DNA of 64,000 nucleotides from Nostocoides sp. Soil756 (GTDB taxonomy: Bacteria; Actinomycetota; Actinomycetes; Actinomycetales; Dermatophilaceae), in NCBI RefSeq assembly GCF_001428065.1, contig NZ_LMSE01000002.1:1017713-1081712 (forward strand). The letters are read 5' to 3'. Shown one piece after another: positions 9,264 to 21,161 of the stretch. The notes under the pieces are model-generated. The model was not told the DNA's origin, searched no databases, and saw only the letters and a program-made list of their open reading frames with translations. Position numbers and translations under genes: made by a program. Position 1 is the stretch's first letter. Each line of letters opens with the position of its first letter.

Positions 9264-10463
9264 ATGGCTGACATCTCCTCGCTGGGCGACCTGCGCGGCA
9301 AGCGCGTCCTCGTCCGGTCCGACCTCAACGTGCCCCTCGACGGGACCACGATCACGGACGACGGCCGGATCCGCGCGTCGGTGCCGACCATCACGAAGCT
9401 GTCCGAGGCGGGCGCACGCGTCGTCGTGTGCGCCCACCTCGGGCGGCCGAAGGGCGCGCCGGAGGCGAAGTACTCGCTGCGGCCCGTCGCCACCCGGCTG
9501 GCCGAGCTGCTCGACCGCCCGGTCGCCTTCGCCGACGACACCGTGGGCCCCTCGGCCCGCGCCGCCGTCGACGCGATGGCCGACGGCGACGTCGTCCTCC
9601 TCGAGAACCTGCGGTTCAACCCGGGCGAGACGGCCAAGGCCGACGAGGACCGGGCCGCCTTCGCCGACGACCTCGCGTCGCTGGCCGACGCCTTCGTCTC
9701 CGACGGCTTCGGCGTCGTGCACCGCAAGCAGGCCTCGGTCTACGACGTCGCCACCCGGCTGCCGTCGGCCATGGGCGGCCTCGTGCACGACGAGGTCGAG
9801 GTGCTCCAGCGGCTCACCGAGGACCCCGAGCGCCCCTACGTGGTCGTGCTCGGCGGCGCCAAGGTGGCCGACAAGCTGGCCGTCATCGACAACCTGATGG
9901 GGACCGCCGACCGTCTGCTCATCGGCGGCGGGATGCTCTTCACGTTCCTCGCCGCCCAGGGCCACGAGATCGGGACCAGCCTCTTCGACGCCGACAGCGT
10001 CGAGGCGTGCAAGGGCTACCTGGCCCGCGCGCAGGAGTCCGGCGTCGAGATCGTGCTCCCCGTCGACATCGTCGTGGGCCAGGAGTTCTCGGCCGACACC
10101 GCGACCGAGGTCGTCGACGCCGACGCCATCCCCGCCGACGCCATGGGCCTGGACATCGGGCCGCGCTCGGCCGAGCTCTACGCGAGCCGGCTGACCGACG
10201 CCCGCACCGTCTTCTGGAACGGCCCGATGGGCGCCTTCGAGATGGAGCCCTTCGCGGCGGGGACCAAGGCGCTGGCCCAGGCCCTCGTCGAGGCCACCGA
10301 GGGCGGGGCGCTCACCGTCGTGGGGGGTGGCGACTCCGCCGCCGCCGTGCGGCAGCTGGGCTTCCGCGACGAGCAGTTCGGCCACATCTCCACCGGCGGC
10401 GGTGCGTCCTTGGAGTACCTCGAGGGCAAGACCCTGCCCGGCCTCACGATCCTCTCCGACTGA
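9264..10463 (+). CDS. pgk: Phosphoglycerate kinase
   Basis: Transfers phosphate from 1,3-bisphosphoglycerate to ADP, yielding 3-phosphoglycerate and ATP. 399 residues, the standard length. The N-terminal substrate motif [13 protein letters not shown] is at residues 13-26 and the nucleotide-side motif [13 protein letters not shown] is near 353. The ATG at 9264 is 21 nt after gap and tpiA follows after 20 nt, so the three lower-glycolytic enzymes share a transcript. Confidence 0.98.
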   Translation: MADISSLGDLRGKRVLVRSDLNVPLDGTTITDDGRIRASVPTITKLSEAGARVVVCAHLGRPKGAPEAKYSLRPVATRLAELLDRPVAFADDTVGPSARAAVDAMADGDVVLLENLRFNPGETAKADEDRAAFADDLASLADAFVSDGFGVVHRKQASVYDVATRLPSAMGGLVHDEVEVLQRLTEDPERPYVVVLGGAKVADKLAVIDNLMGTADRLLIGGGMLFTFLAAQGHEIGTSLFDADSVEACKGYLARAQESGVEIVLPVDIVVGQEFSADTATEVVDADAIPADAMGLDIGPRSAELYASRLTDARTVFWNGPMGAFEMEPFAAGTKALAQALVEATEGGALTVVGGGDSAAAVRQLGFRDEQFGHISTGGGASLEYLEGKTLPGLTILSD

Positions 10464-10483
10464 CCCGACGAAGGAGTCACCCC

Positions 10484-11281
10484 ATGGCCTCCGGCCGCAC
10501 CCCGCTCATGGCGGGGAACTGGAAGATGAACCTGGACCACCTCCAGGCCACCCACCTCGTGCAGAAGCTCGACTGGACCCTGCGCGACGGCAAGCACGAC
10601 TTCGCCGCCGTCGAGGTCGCGGTCCTCCCGCCGTTCACCGACATCCGCAGCGTCCAGACGCTCATCGACGGTGACCGCCTCGAGCTCAAGCACGGCGCGC
10701 AGGACCTCTCGGTCCACGCGTCGGGCGCCTACACCGGCGAGATCAGCGGGGCCTTCCTCGCCAAGCTCGGCTGCACCTACGTGGCGGTCGGGCACAGCGA
10801 GCGGCGCGAGTACCACGGCGAGGACGACGGCGTCGTCAACGCCAAGCTGAAGGCCGCCTTCGCGCACGGGCTCACCCCGATCTTCTGCGTCGGGGAGGGC
10901 CTCGAGGTCCGCCAGGCGGGCACCCACGTCGAGCACGTCCTGGCGCAGGTGCGCGCCGGGCTCGAGGGCATCACCGCCGAGCAGGCCCGCGGCATCGTCA
11001 TCGCCTACGAGCCCGTCTGGGCCATCGGGACCGGCGAGGTCGCCACGCCCGAGGACGCCCAGGAGGTCTGCGCGGCCATCCGCACCGAGCTCGCCGAGCT
11101 CTACAGCGGGGACGTCGCCGACGGCGTGCGCATCCTCTACGGCGGCTCCGTCAAGTCCGGCAACGTGGCGGCCATCATGGCCAAGGAGGACGTCGACGGC
11201 GCCCTGGTCGGCGGGGCCTCCATCGACCCCGCGGAGTTCGCGGCGATCTGTCGCTACCGCGACCACCTCGCCACGTCCTGA
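10484..11281 (+). CDS. tpiA: Triosephosphate isomerase
   Basis: Interconverts dihydroxyacetone phosphate and glyceraldehyde-3-phosphate. 265 residues. Contains the AGNWKMN start, catalytic His in VGHSERR, catalytic Glu in [11 protein letters not shown] with the mobile loop directly after, and the phosphate-binding YGGSVKSGN and LVGGAS loops. The ATG at 10484 has AAGGAG about 8 nt upstream; a longer open frame reaching back into pgk is not translated as a protein of this family. Third gene of the glycolytic operon. Confidence 0.98.
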   Translation: MASGRTPLMAGNWKMNLDHLQATHLVQKLDWTLRDGKHDFAAVEVAVLPPFTDIRSVQTLIDGDRLELKHGAQDLSVHASGAYTGEISGAFLAKLGCTYVAVGHSERREYHGEDDGVVNAKLKAAFAHGLTPIFCVGEGLEVRQAGTHVEHVLAQVRAGLEGITAEQARGIVIAYEPVWAIGTGEVATPEDAQEVCAAIRTELAELYSGDVADGVRILYGGSVKSGNVAAIMAKEDVDGALVGGASIDPAEFAAICRYRDHLATS

Positions 11282-11336
11282 CCCCGTCGCCCGTCGCCGC
11301 GCCCCGGCGCGTCCGTCGAGCGGTGCCCCGACCGGT

Positions 11337-11342
11337 TATCCT
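11337..11342 (+). promoter_or_regulatory. Possible -10 box upstream of secG
   Basis: TATCCT in a short AT-richer patch 40 nt before secG. It could allow secG-rbpA expression separate from gap-pgk-tpiA. Confidence 0.35.
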
Positions 11343-11381
11343 GTACCGGTTGTCCCCGACCCCCACACGAAGGATCCACCC

Positions 11382-11624
11382 GTGGACGCGGTGCGTATCG
11401 GCCTCCAGGTCCTCCTGGTCCTCGGAGGCCTGTTCCTGACCTTCCTCATCCTGCTGCACAAGGGCAAGGGCGGGGGCCTGTCCGACATGTTCGGCGGCGG
11501 GATGTCGAGCTCGCTCGGCGGGTCCTCGGTCGCCGAGCGCAACCTCGACCGCATCACGGTCGGTGTCGCTCTCGTCTGGTTCACCTGCGTCGTCGGTCTC
11601 GGCGTCCTCGAGCGCTTCAGCTGA
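11382..11624 (+). CDS. secG: Preprotein translocase subunit SecG
   Basis: Small SecYEG channel subunit that assists protein export. 80 residues with two transmembrane helices, about 4-24 and 55-73, joined by the family's Gly/Ser-rich loop (GGLSDMFGGG). The GTG start at 11382 has GAAGGA upstream. The tpiA-secG order is common in actinobacteria. Confidence 0.95.
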   Translation: MDAVRIGLQVLLVLGGLFLTFLILLHKGKGGGLSDMFGGGMSSSLGGSSVAERNLDRITVGVALVWFTCVVGLGVLERFS

Positions 11625-11638
11625 TCGGAGGATGACCC

Positions 11639-11989
11639 ATGGCTGGTGGTAACGCGATCCGTGGCTCGCGCGTCGGTGCGGGCCCCATGGGCGAGGCCGA
11701 GCGCGGCGAGTCCGCGCCGCGACGCCTCGTCTCGTTCTACTGCTCCAACGGGCACGAGACCCGTCCGAGCTTCGCCGAGGAGGCCGGGCTGGTGGTCCCG
11801 GAGACCTGGGACTGCCCGCGCTGCGGTCTGCCCGCGGGTCAGGACGCCGACAACCCGCCGGCGGCGCCCAAGGTCGAGCCCTACAAGACGCACCTGGCGT
11901 ACGTGAAGGAGCGACGCTCCGACGAGGACGGCGCCGCGATCCTCGACGAGGCCCTCGAGAGCCTGCGCGGGCGCGGCCTCATCCAGTGA
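11639..11989 (+). CDS. rbpA: RNA polymerase-binding protein RbpA
   Basis: Actinobacteria-specific activator that binds RNA polymerase and the primary sigma factor, stabilises open complexes and influences rifampicin tolerance. 116 residues. Order: a basic N-terminal tail (GGNAIRGSRVG), a core with paired cysteines (FYCSNGHE and WDCPRCG), then a basic linker and a sigma-interaction helix (DEALESLRGRG). The ATG at 11639 has GGAGG upstream. It ends the gap-pgk-tpiA-secG run and a strong terminator follows. RbpA helps at promoters lacking good -35 elements, which fits the poor -35 boxes of the leaderless promoters in this window. Confidence 0.97.
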   Translation: MAGGNAIRGSRVGAGPMGEAERGESAPRRLVSFYCSNGHETRPSFAEEAGLVVPETWDCPRCGLPAGQDADNPPAAPKVEPYKTHLAYVKERRSDEDGAAILDEALESLRGRGLIQ

Positions 11990-12004
11990 GGCCCTGAGGC
12001 TGCA

Positions 12005-12044
12005 CGCAGCAGGACCCCGGCCACGCGGCCGGGGTCCTGCTGCG
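12005..12044. terminator. 18-bp-stem bidirectional terminator after rbpA
   Basis: Perfect inverted repeat: arm 12005-12022 (begins cgcagcaggacc), 4-nt loop 12023-12026, arm 12027-12044. It lies between the convergent rbpA and the 12068-12553 gene and can stop both transcripts. No T-run follows, as is usual in high-GC actinobacteria. Confidence 0.9.
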
Positions 12045-12067
12045 TCTGCGGCCGGGATGCCGTGGGG

Positions 12068-12553
12068 TCAACGCCGGGCGGAGCGGGCCAGGTGACCGGC
12101 CACGCCCTCGACCCATCCGCTCTCGCGCTTCATCCAGCGGACGGCGACCAGGGTCCGCACCACCACCGGGACTCCGCGCCGGGGCGGCTCGACGGCCAGG
12201 TCGGTGCCGAAGGGGTCGGTGCTCATGACCCACCGGTACCCCGCACCGACCAGGTGGTCACCGATGGCGGCGGCCACCACGGTGACGACCTCGGAGGCCT
12301 CGGTCTCGTCGCCCCGCGTCAGCGCCGCGTCCCACGCGGAGCCGATGCTGGCCAGGTCGGCCGGGTCGATCCCCAGGGCGGCGTAGCGCAGCCGGGAGGC
12401 CTCGAGCCGCGACTCCTCGTCGGCGGTGAGGGGACGGCTGGCCACCTCGTCGAGGGGCTCGGGCTCGAGGACGTCGTCGGGCGCGGGCCGCTCGCCGCCG
12501 GGCCGCTCGCCGCGGGTCGGCTCGTGCCGGCGGAACCGGTCGAGGACACCCAC
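12068..12553 (-). CDS. Conserved hypothetical protein at the end of the OxPPP operon
   Basis: 161 residues of unknown function. The first 40 are charged and Pro/Glu-rich (RPGGERPAPDDV). The rest is a compact domain with SIGSAWDAAL, VVAAAIGDHLV, a WVMSTDPFGTDLAV segment and a VAVRWM core, somewhat like the DUF3806 type of small globular domain; that link is tentative. The GTG start at 12553 lies 2 nt after the pgl stop, so it is very likely cotranscribed with tkt-tal-pgi-zwf-opcA-pgl. No signal peptide or membrane segment. It may be a passenger or a small regulator of the pathway; no function is assigned. Confidence 0.75.
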   Translation of the reverse strand: MGVLDRFRRHEPTRGERPGGERPAPDDVLEPEPLDEVASRPLTADEESRLEASRLRYAALGIDPADLASIGSAWDAALTRGDETEASEVVTVVAAAIGDHLVGAGYRWVMSTDPFGTDLAVEPPRRGVPVVVRTLVAVRWMKRESGWVEGVAGHLARSARR

Positions 12554-12555
12554 GG

Positions 12556-13290
12556 TCAGCCCAGCTCCGCCGCGGCGTCGGGGTCGACCAGCCAGAGGGT
12601 GCGCTCCTGGCCGTGGACGTGGGCGGCCGGGGTCTCGGCGAAGGGGGATCCCTGCACCCCCCGGCGCACCGCGTCGGCCTTGTCGGCCCCACTGACCAGG
12701 AACCACACCTCGCGGGAGCGCTCGAGGCACTCCAGGGTGAGCGAGACCCGGTCGGGCGGCGGCTTCGGGGAGTCGTGGACCGCGACGGCGATCTCGCCCC
12801 GGGTGCCCGCGGCCGGGTGGTGCGGGAACAGCGAGGCGATGTGGCCGTCGGGGCCGACGCCGAGGACCATGACGTCGAAGGCGCCGGTGCCGGTGGAGCG
12901 CACCGTGTGCGCGTAGGCGGCGGCCGCCTCCTCGGCCGACCCGCTGGCCTCGGGCCCCGGCACCCGATGGACGTTCGCCGGGTCGAGACCGAGGGTGCTG
13001 AGCCCGGCGTCGTCGTTCTGGGTGTCGTTGCGGTCGGGGTCGCCCGCGGGCAGGTAGCGCTCGTCGCCCCACCAGACGTGCACCCGACCCCAGTCGACGG
13101 CGTCGCGCGCGGGCAGGGCCGCCAGCGACCGGACGATCTCGGAGCCCATGGAACCGCCGGTCATCGACACGTGGGCGACGTCGCGGGCCGCGAGGGCGTC
13201 GACCAGGGCGACGGCCAGCCGCGCCGCTGCGGCGTCGGCCAGGGCCTGGCGCGTCGGGTGGACGACGACGGTCGCCGCCTGCCGGGTCAC
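12556..13290 (-). CDS. pgl: 6-phosphogluconolactonase
   Basis: Hydrolyses 6-phosphogluconolactone from Zwf to 6-phosphogluconate. 244 residues of the DevB/Pgl (NagB-like) type. Family motifs include VSMTGGSMGSE, the RVHVWWGDERYLP block and VLGVGPDGHIASLFPHHPA. The GTG start at 13290 overlaps the opcA stop by 4 nt (gtga), which decides the start against a longer frame running back through opcA. Second-last gene of the pentose-phosphate operon. Confidence 0.96.
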   Translation of the reverse strand: MTRQAATVVVHPTRQALADAAAARLAVALVDALAARDVAHVSMTGGSMGSEIVRSLAALPARDAVDWGRVHVWWGDERYLPAGDPDRNDTQNDDAGLSTLGLDPANVHRVPGPEASGSAEEAAAAYAHTVRSTGTGAFDVMVLGVGPDGHIASLFPHHPAAGTRGEIAVAVHDSPKPPPDRVSLTLECLERSREVWFLVSGADKADAVRRGVQGSPFAETPAAHVHGQERTLWLVDPDAAAELG

Positions 13291-14419
13291 GAGCGGCGCT
13301 CCTTGGCCTCGGCGAGCTGGGTCGCGGAGGCCTTCTTGACCGCCGTGGTGCTCGCGCCCTCGTCGGGCATCGGCATCTTCTCGACCGTGGCGCTGCTGGC
13401 GGCGGCCCGGGCGGCCCGCCGCAGCCGGGCGGCAGCCTTCTGGGCCTCTCGGGCCGAGGGGGCGTCCCCGGCCCGGACGGCCTCGCTGGCGGTGCGCTTG
13501 GAGACCCGCAGCGCGGCCAGGCCCTTGATGAGCGCGTCCGCGTAGACCTCGTCGGGGTCGAGCCGGCGCAGCTCGTCGGCGAGGCACTCGGCATCGCCGC
13601 GGTGGGGGAGCGCCACGGTGCGGTCCGGTTGCCCGGGCTGGCGCAGCACGGAGGTGTCCCCGTCCTCGGGGCGGACCAGGTCGACCGTGCCGCTCTTGCG
13701 GGCCAGCCGCACCGAGATGATGCCGGTACCGCGCCGGGAGTGGGCCAGCTGCACCGGGCAGCGCAGCCGGGTGGCCAGCCACCCGGCCAGCAGCTCGCCC
13801 GAGGGCGAGTCGGGGGCCGCCACCACCGTGGCCTCGGTGACCGGCTCGAACGGCGCCTGGTCGAGAGCGGCGGCCAGCAGCCCGCGCCACAGCGTGATCC
13901 GCGACCACGCGAGGTCGGTGTCACCGGGGGTGTATGACGCGGCGAGGCGCTTGAGCAGGGTGCGAGGCTGGCCCGTGGCGCGGGCGGTGTCGGTGATGCG
14001 CCGCTGCGCCATGGCACCGATGGGGTCGGCGCCGGGGTCCTTGGGTGCGTCGGACGGCCACCACACCACGATGGGGGAGTCGGCCAGCAGCAACGGCGTG
14101 ACGACGGCCCGGCCGTGCCGGGCCAGCGGCCCGTAGAGCCGGAACACCACGACCTCCGAGGCACCGGCGTCACCCCCGACCCGGATCTGGCCGTCGAGGC
14201 GAGCGGCGCCCCGACGGTTGCCGATGACCACGACGATGATCCGGCAGGGGTGCTGGCGGCTCGCGTCGTTGGCGATGTCGATCGCGGCCTCGGCCTCCTC
14301 GTCGTCGACCACGACGACGAGGGTGAGGACCCGGGAGAGGGCCATCGCCCCGGTGTCGGAGCGCAGCTTGACCAGCCGCCGGCTGACCGCGGCGGTCGAG
14401 GTGTTGGGCAGGTCGACGA

Positions 14420-14435
<16 letters not shown>
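13287..14435 (-). CDS. opcA: Glucose-6-phosphate dehydrogenase assembly protein OpcA
   Basis: Accessory protein needed for full activity of Zwf, known from cyanobacteria and actinobacteria. 382 residues. The N-terminal half has RVLTLVVVV and RIIVVVIGN strands. The middle has the conserved IVVWWPSDAPKDP segment. The C-terminus is an Ala/Arg/Lys-rich tail not typical of short homologues. The start at 14435 overlaps the end of zwf by 16 nt and the stop overlaps pgl by 4 nt, so the three are translationally coupled. Confidence 0.95.
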
Positions 14436-15960
<1,525 letters not shown>

Positions 15961-15964
<4 letters not shown>

Positions 15965-17586
15965 GCGCCGCCCTGGCCGAGGAGGGCGCGGACCTGGGCG
16001 AGGCCCGCGTCGTGCGAGGTCAGGTGCAGGCGCAGCACGGGCCGGCCGTGGTCGGCCAGCACGCGCGCGTCGCCGGCGGCCTGAGAGGCGATGAACTGCC
16101 CCAGCGTGAAGTCGCGCCCGGGGACGGGGAGGTCCTCGGCCGGCGTGGCCGTGATCTGCACGTAGACCCCGGTGCCCGGACCGCCCTTGTGGTACTGGCC
16201 GGTCGAGTGCAGGAACCGCGGGCCCCAGCCGAAGGTGACCGGGCGGCCGGTGCGGTCGTAGAGGTCGCGGGCGACGTTCTCGAGGTCGGCGTCCGCCTCG
16301 CGGTCGAGGTAGGCCATCACGGCGACGTAGCCGTGCTCGGGGTCGAGCCGGGCCAGCAGGTCGTCGAGGGCGGTGGCCAGGGTGGCGGTGCCGGTGAGCC
16401 AGTCGCCCCCGAGCGCGCGGACCTCGACGGCCCCGTCGGTGAACGCGGGCTCGTCGCCGGCGCCGACCCCCTGCTCGAGCAGCTCGCGGGCGGCGGCCTT
16501 GGCGCTCTCGACGTCGGGCTGGTCGAAGGGGTTGATGCCGAGCAGGCGCCCCGCGACCGCGGTGGCGACCTCCCAGAGCAGGAACTGCGCCCCGAGGGGA
16601 CCGGCGACGGTGACCAGCGAGTCGGCGCTGGACTCCGGGCCGCCGTCGTCGTCGGCGTCGGTCGCCACGAGGCGCACCACGGTGCCGTCGGCGTAGAGGC
16701 GGCCGGGCTCGGCGCCGATGGCCACGACGGGCAGGATGCCGGTGCCGTCCTTGCCGGTGGACTCGGCGATCAGCTGCTCGGCCCAGGCCGGGAACCCGGC
16801 GTTCTCGGTGCCGGCGTCGACGAGGACGAGCTTGTCGCGCAGCGGCTCGGTGCCGGCCATGGCCGCCCCCAGGCGCAGCGCCGGGTTGGCGTCGTCGTCG
16901 GCCGCCAGGAGGTCGGCGACCGCCTCGGCGTCGTCGAGGAGGGCCTCGATGTCGACGCCCGCGAGCCCGCTCGGGACCAGCCCGAACGCGGTGAGCGCCG
17001 AGTAGCGGCCACCGACGGCCGGGTCGGCGACGACGACGTGGTAGCCGTCGCCGCGGGCCGCCTGCTCGAGCGGGCTGCCGGGGTCGGTGACCACGACGAT
17101 GCGCTGGGCGGGGTCGAGCCCGGCGTCGCGGAACGCCTGCTCGAAGACGCGGCGCTGGCTGTCGGTCTCGACCGTGGAGCCGGACTTGCTCGACACGACC
17201 ACCACGGTGCGCGCGAGGTCGGTGACGGCCCCGCGGACGACGTCGGGGTCGGAAGAGTCGAGGATGACGATCGGCACCCCGGCGGTGGCACAGATGACCT
17301 CCGGGGCCAGCGAGGAGCCACCCATCCCGCAGAGCACCACCCGGTCGTAGCCGACCTCGTCGAGCTCGGCCTTCAGGGCGGCGATCTCACCGACGAGCGG
17401 GCGCGAGCTGCGCGCCAGCCCCGTCCACGAGAGGCGCTTGGACGCCTCCTCCTCGGCGGCTGCGCCCCACAGGGTGGGGTCCTGGGCGAAGATCCGGCCG
17501 GCGACCTCGTCCGCGACCAGGGTGGGCACGTGGCGCGCGACGGCGTCGGCGGCCGCGCCCGTGGCGACGACGGAGAGGGTACTCAC
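15961..17586 (-). CDS. pgi: Glucose-6-phosphate isomerase
   Basis: Interconverts glucose-6-phosphate and fructose-6-phosphate. 541 residues with two SIS domains: the first holds [19 protein letters not shown] and the sugar-phosphate-binding [10 protein letters not shown]. The form is the actinobacterial variant found inside tal-pgi-zwf operons, divergent from E. coli Pgi. GTG at 17586; its first bases overlap the tal stop (gtga). A bifunctional Tal-Pgi fusion exists in relatives; here the two are separate genes. Confidence 0.93.
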
Positions 17587-18698
17587 GCGGACGCCTTCGT
17601 GAGCTCGTCCTGCACGCCTCCGAGCAGGTCGCCCCAGGCCTTCTCGAACTTCTCGACGCCCTCACGCTCGAGCTGGTCGACGACCTCGGTGTACGAGATG
17701 CCGAGCCGCTCGAGGGTGTCGAGGACGTCGGCAGCCTCGGCATAGGCCCCGGTGACGGCGTCGCCGTGGATCTCGCCGTGGTCGGCCGTGGCCTCGAGGG
17801 TCTTCTCGGGCATCGTGTTGACGGTGCCCGGGGCCACGAGCTCGGTGACGTACATGGTGTCGGGGTAGGCCGGGTCCTTGACGCCGGTGGAGGCCCAGAG
17901 CGGACGCTGCCGGTGGGCGCCGGCGGCCTCGAGCGAGGCCCAGCGGGGGGTCGAGAAGACCTCCTCGTACGCCTGGTAGGCGAGGCGGGCGTTGGCCAGT
18001 CCGGCCTGTCCGCGCACGGACCGGGCTTCGTCGGTGCCGATGGCGTCGAGCCGCTGGTCGACCTCGGCGTCGACCCGCGAGACGAAGAACGAGGCGACCG
18101 AGCGGATGGTGGAGAGGTCCTTGCCGGCCTCGCGGGCCTGCTCGAGGCCGGTGAGGAAGGCGTTCATCACGGCCCGGTAGCGGTCGAGCGAGAAGATCAG
18201 CGTGACGTTGACCGAGATGCCCTCGGCCAGCACCTGCGAGATGGCCGGCAGTCCCTCGACGGTCGCCGGGATCTTGATGAACACGTTCGGCTGGTCGACC
18301 GCGTCGCGCAGCTGCTTGGCCTCGGCCACGGTGCGGCCGGTGTCGTGGGCGAGGCGGGGGTCGACCTCGATGGACACCCGGCCGTCCTCGCCGTCGGTGC
18401 GCTCGAAGACCGGCTTCATGATCTCGCAGGCGTCGTGGACGTCGCGGGTGGTCAGCGCGAAGACGGTCTCGTCGACGGTCCTGCCCTTCGACGCGAGCTC
18501 GGCCACCTGCTCGTCGTAGGCGTGGCCCTCGGACAGGGCGGCCTGGAAGATCGAGGGGTTGGTGGTGACGCCGACGACGCCGCGGTCGTCGATGAGCTCC
18601 TGGAGGTTGCCCGAGGAGATGCGCTCGCGCGAGAGGTCGTCGAGCCAGATCGACACCCCCTGTGCGGCGAGGTCCTGGAGGGGCTGCGGAGTGGTCAT
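17583..18698 (-). CDS. tal: Transaldolase
   Basis: Moves a dihydroxyacetone unit between sedoheptulose-7-phosphate and glyceraldehyde-3-phosphate through a Schiff base. 371 residues, typical of the longer actinobacterial TalB-like class. Motifs: [10 protein letters not shown] near residue 43 and the catalytic Lys in VFIKIPAT. The ATG at 18698 lies 7 nt after the tkt stop. Neighbours are tkt upstream and pgi downstream, linking the two halves of the pentose phosphate pathway. Confidence 0.97.
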   Translation of the reverse strand: MTTPQPLQDLAAQGVSIWLDDLSRERISSGNLQELIDDRGVVGVTTNPSIFQAALSEGHAYDEQVAELASKGRTVDETVFALTTRDVHDACEIMKPVFERTDGEDGRVSIEVDPRLAHDTGRTVAEAKQLRDAVDQPNVFIKIPATVEGLPAISQVLAEGISVNVTLIFSLDRYRAVMNAFLTGLEQAREAGKDLSTIRSVASFFVSRVDAEVDQRLDAIGTDEARSVRGQAGLANARLAYQAYEEVFSTPRWASLEAAGAHRQRPLWASTGVKDPAYPDTMYVTELVAPGTVNTMPEKTLEATADHGEIHGDAVTGAYAEAADVLDTLERLGISYTEVVDQLEREGVEKFEKAWGDLLGGVQDELTKASA

Positions 18699-18705
18699 GC
18701 GGGTC

Positions 18706-20991
18706 TCACTTCCCCGTCGAGGCCGCGGACTTGCGGCTCGGCGCGATCGAGGCCCCACCCGAGCGGGACTGCTGGGCCCGGGGGGACGTGTCGTTGACGG
18801 CAGGGACACCGGTGGCGGAGCGGGCGGCCTTGAGCGAGTCCTTGGCGGCCTTGACGACGGCCTCGGGGGTGAACCCGAACTCCCGGAAGAGCGTGGCGCC
18901 GTCGGCCGAGGCCCCGAAGTGCTCGATGCCGACGCAGCGGCCGGCGTCCCCGACGAGGTCGTGCCATCCCATGGACACCCCCGCTTCGACGCTGACGCGG
19001 GCCTTGACCTCGGGCGGCAGGACCTTGCTCTGGTAGGAGCGCGGCTGCTCCTCGAACCATTCCCGGCAGGGCATCGAGACCACCCGGGTGCGGACCCGGG
19101 CCTGCTCGAGCTTCTCGCGGGCGGCCAGGGCGAGGGAGACCTCGGAGCCGGTCGCGATGAGGATGACCTCGGGGGCCTCGTCACCGTTCTTGCCGGCGTC
19201 GACCAGGACGTAGGCGCCCTTGCGGACCCCACTGGCCTTGGCGTGCGTGGTGCGGTCGACGGTGGGCAGCGCCTGGCGCGACAGCGCCAGCCCGGCGGGA
19301 CGGCGCCGGCGCAGGATCTCGGCCCACGCCTCGGCGGTCTCGTTGGCGTCGCCCGGGCGGACGACGTCGAGCTGGGGGATGGCTCGGAGGGAGGCGATGT
19401 GCTCGATGGGCTGGTGCGTGGGCCCGTCCTCGCCGAGGCCGATGGAGTCGTGGGTCCACACGAAGGTGACGGGCAGCTGCTGGAGCGCGGCCAGCCGCAC
19501 GGCGGGGCGCATGTAGTCGGAGAACACCAGGAACGTCCCGCCGTAGGGGCGGGTCAGGCCCTCGAGCGCGATCCCGTTGAGGATCATCCCCATCCCGTTC
19601 TCGCGGATGCCGAAGTGCAGGGTGCGCCCGTAGGGGCCGCCCTTCCACTCGGCGGTCTGCTTGCCGACGGGGATGAAGGAGGACTGCCCCTCCATCGTCG
19701 TGTTGTTGGACTCGGCGAGGTCGGCCGAGCCGCCCCACAGCTCGGGAACGACCCGGCCGAGGGCGCTCAGGACCTTGCCGGACGCGGCGCGGGTGGCGAT
19801 GCCCTTGGGGTCGGCCTCGAAGACCGGGAGGGCCTTGGCGAAGTCCTGGGGGAGGTCGCCGGCCACGAGGCGGTCGAGCAGCGCGGCGGTCTCGGGGTTG
19901 CCCTTGCGCCAGGCCTTGTAGCCCTTGTCCCACTCGCGGTGGGCGGCCTTGCCCCGCTTCTTCACCTCGCGGGTGTGGGTGAGCACGGCCCGGTCGACCT
20001 GGAAGGTCTTCTTCGGGTCGAAGCCGAGGAGCTCCTTGGTGGCCGCGACCTCGGCATCGCCGAGCGCGGAGCCGTGGGCCTTGCCGGTGCCGCGGGCCGA
20101 CGGGGCGGGCCAGGCGATGACGGTGTGCAGGCGCACCAGGGTGGGGCGCTTGCCCGGGCGACGGCTCTTCTCGAGCGCGGCCAGCAGGCTGTCGACGTCC
20201 TCGGTGTAGTCGGGGGTCCCCGCCGGGTCGTTCGACTGGCGCCAGTCGACGTCGACGACGTCCCAGCCGTAGGCCTGGAAGCGCAGCGCGACGTCCTCGC
20301 TGAAGGAGATGTCGGTGTCGTCCTCGATGGAGATCTGGTTCGCGTCGTAGACGACGGTGAGGTTGCCGAGCTCCTGGTGCCCCGCGAGCGAGCACGCCTC
20401 GGAGGCGACGCCCTCCATGAGGTCGCCGTCGGAGGCCAGGACCCACACGTGGTGGTCGAACGGGCTCTCGCCGGCCTTGGCGTCGGGGTCGAGCATGCCG
20501 CGCTGGCGGCGCTGCGCCATCGCCATCCCGACCGCGGACGCCAGGCCCGAGCCGAGCGGGCCGGTGGTGATCTCGATGCCCTTGGTGTGGTGGACCTCGG
20601 GGTGGCCGGGGGTCAGCGAGCCCCAGGTGCGCAGCGCCTTGAGGTCGTCGAGCTCCAGGCCGTACCCCGACAGGTACAGCTGGACGTACTGGGTGAGCGA
20701 GGAGTGCCCGCACGAGAGGACGAACCGGTCACGGCCGAGCCACGAGGGGTCGGTCGGGTCGTGGCGCATCACGTTCTGGTAGAGCAGGTACGCCACCGGC
20801 GCCAGGCTCATGGCGGTGCCCGGGTGGCCGTTGCCGGTGCGCTGCACGGCGTCGGCGGCGAGGACCCGCGCGGTGTCGACCGCGCGCACGTCGAGGTCGC
20901 TCCAGCCGGCCTTCTTGGCGACGGGGCGGCTGAGCTCGGCGGAACGGCCGGCCAGGGGGGAGTCGGAGCGCTTGCGGGTGGTGGTGGTCAA
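18706..20991 (-). CDS. tkt: Transketolase
   Basis: Thiamine-diphosphate enzyme moving two-carbon units in the non-oxidative pentose phosphate pathway. About 761 residues, longer than the usual ~700 because of a C-terminal Ser/Ala/Arg-rich tail of about 40 residues after the last conserved helix ([10 protein letters not shown]). Motifs: [13 protein letters not shown], the ThDP/Mg site SDGDLMEG, and GPTHQPIEH in the Pyr domain. The start is taken as TTG at 20991, with AGAGAGG about 6 nt upstream; no ATG or GTG fits as well. First gene of the operon, divergent from ctaB, with a -10 box about 80 bp upstream. Confidence 0.94.
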   Translation of the reverse strand: MTTTTRKRSDSPLAGRSAELSRPVAKKAGWSDLDVRAVDTARVLAADAVQRTGNGHPGTAMSLAPVAYLLYQNVMRHDPTDPSWLGRDRFVLSCGHSSLTQYVQLYLSGYGLELDDLKALRTWGSLTPGHPEVHHTKGIEITTGPLGSGLASAVGMAMAQRRQRGMLDPDAKAGESPFDHHVWVLASDGDLMEGVASEACSLAGHQELGNLTVVYDANQISIEDDTDISFSEDVALRFQAYGWDVVDVDWRQSNDPAGTPDYTEDVDSLLAALEKSRRPGKRPTLVRLHTVIAWPAPSARGTGKAHGSALGDAEVAATKELLGFDPKKTFQVDRAVLTHTREVKKRGKAAHREWDKGYKAWRKGNPETAALLDRLVAGDLPQDFAKALPVFEADPKGIATRAASGKVLSALGRVVPELWGGSADLAESNNTTMEGQSSFIPVGKQTAEWKGGPYGRTLHFGIRENGMGMILNGIALEGLTRPYGGTFLVFSDYMRPAVRLAALQQLPVTFVWTHDSIGLGEDGPTHQPIEHIASLRAIPQLDVVRPGDANETAEAWAEILRRRRPAGLALSRQALPTVDRTTHAKASGVRKGAYVLVDAGKNGDEAPEVILIATGSEVSLALAAREKLEQARVRTRVVSMPCREWFEEQPRSYQSKVLPPEVKARVSVEAGVSMGWHDLVGDAGRCVGIEHFGASADGATLFREFGFTPEAVVKAAKDSLKAARSATGVPAVNDTSPRAQQSRSGGASIAPSRKSAASTGK

Positions 20992-21068
20992 GATGGACCT
21001 CTCTCGCGGGGACGTTCTCTGGACGTCGCCACCGGCGGTGAGGGCGCCGCGTGACGCTTCTGTGACCC

Positions 21069-21074
21069 ACCCTA
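21069..21074 (-). promoter_or_regulatory. -10 box of the tkt operon
   Basis: TAGGGT on the minus strand about 78 nt before the tkt TTG codon, giving a leader of roughly 70 nt with a good Shine-Dalgarno. It is back-to-back with the ctaB promoter. Confidence 0.45.
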
Positions 21075-21131
21075 GTCCCGCCGCACGCCCGCACGGCGGG
21101 GGCGGTCGGAGGGTCTCCTGCACCCGGCGGC

Positions 21132-21137
21132 TAGACT
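21132..21137 (+). promoter_or_regulatory. -10 box of ctaB
   Basis: TAGACT about 25 nt before the ctaB GTG, implying a short leader of around 18 nt. Confidence 0.45.
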
Positions 21138-21161
21138 CGGCCCGCACCCCTGAGGCCGAGC

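Noticed and set aside
18559-21054. An 831-codon plus-strand open frame opposite tkt
   Set aside because: Val/Gly/Arg/Asp-rich with no domain; antisense shadow of transketolase.
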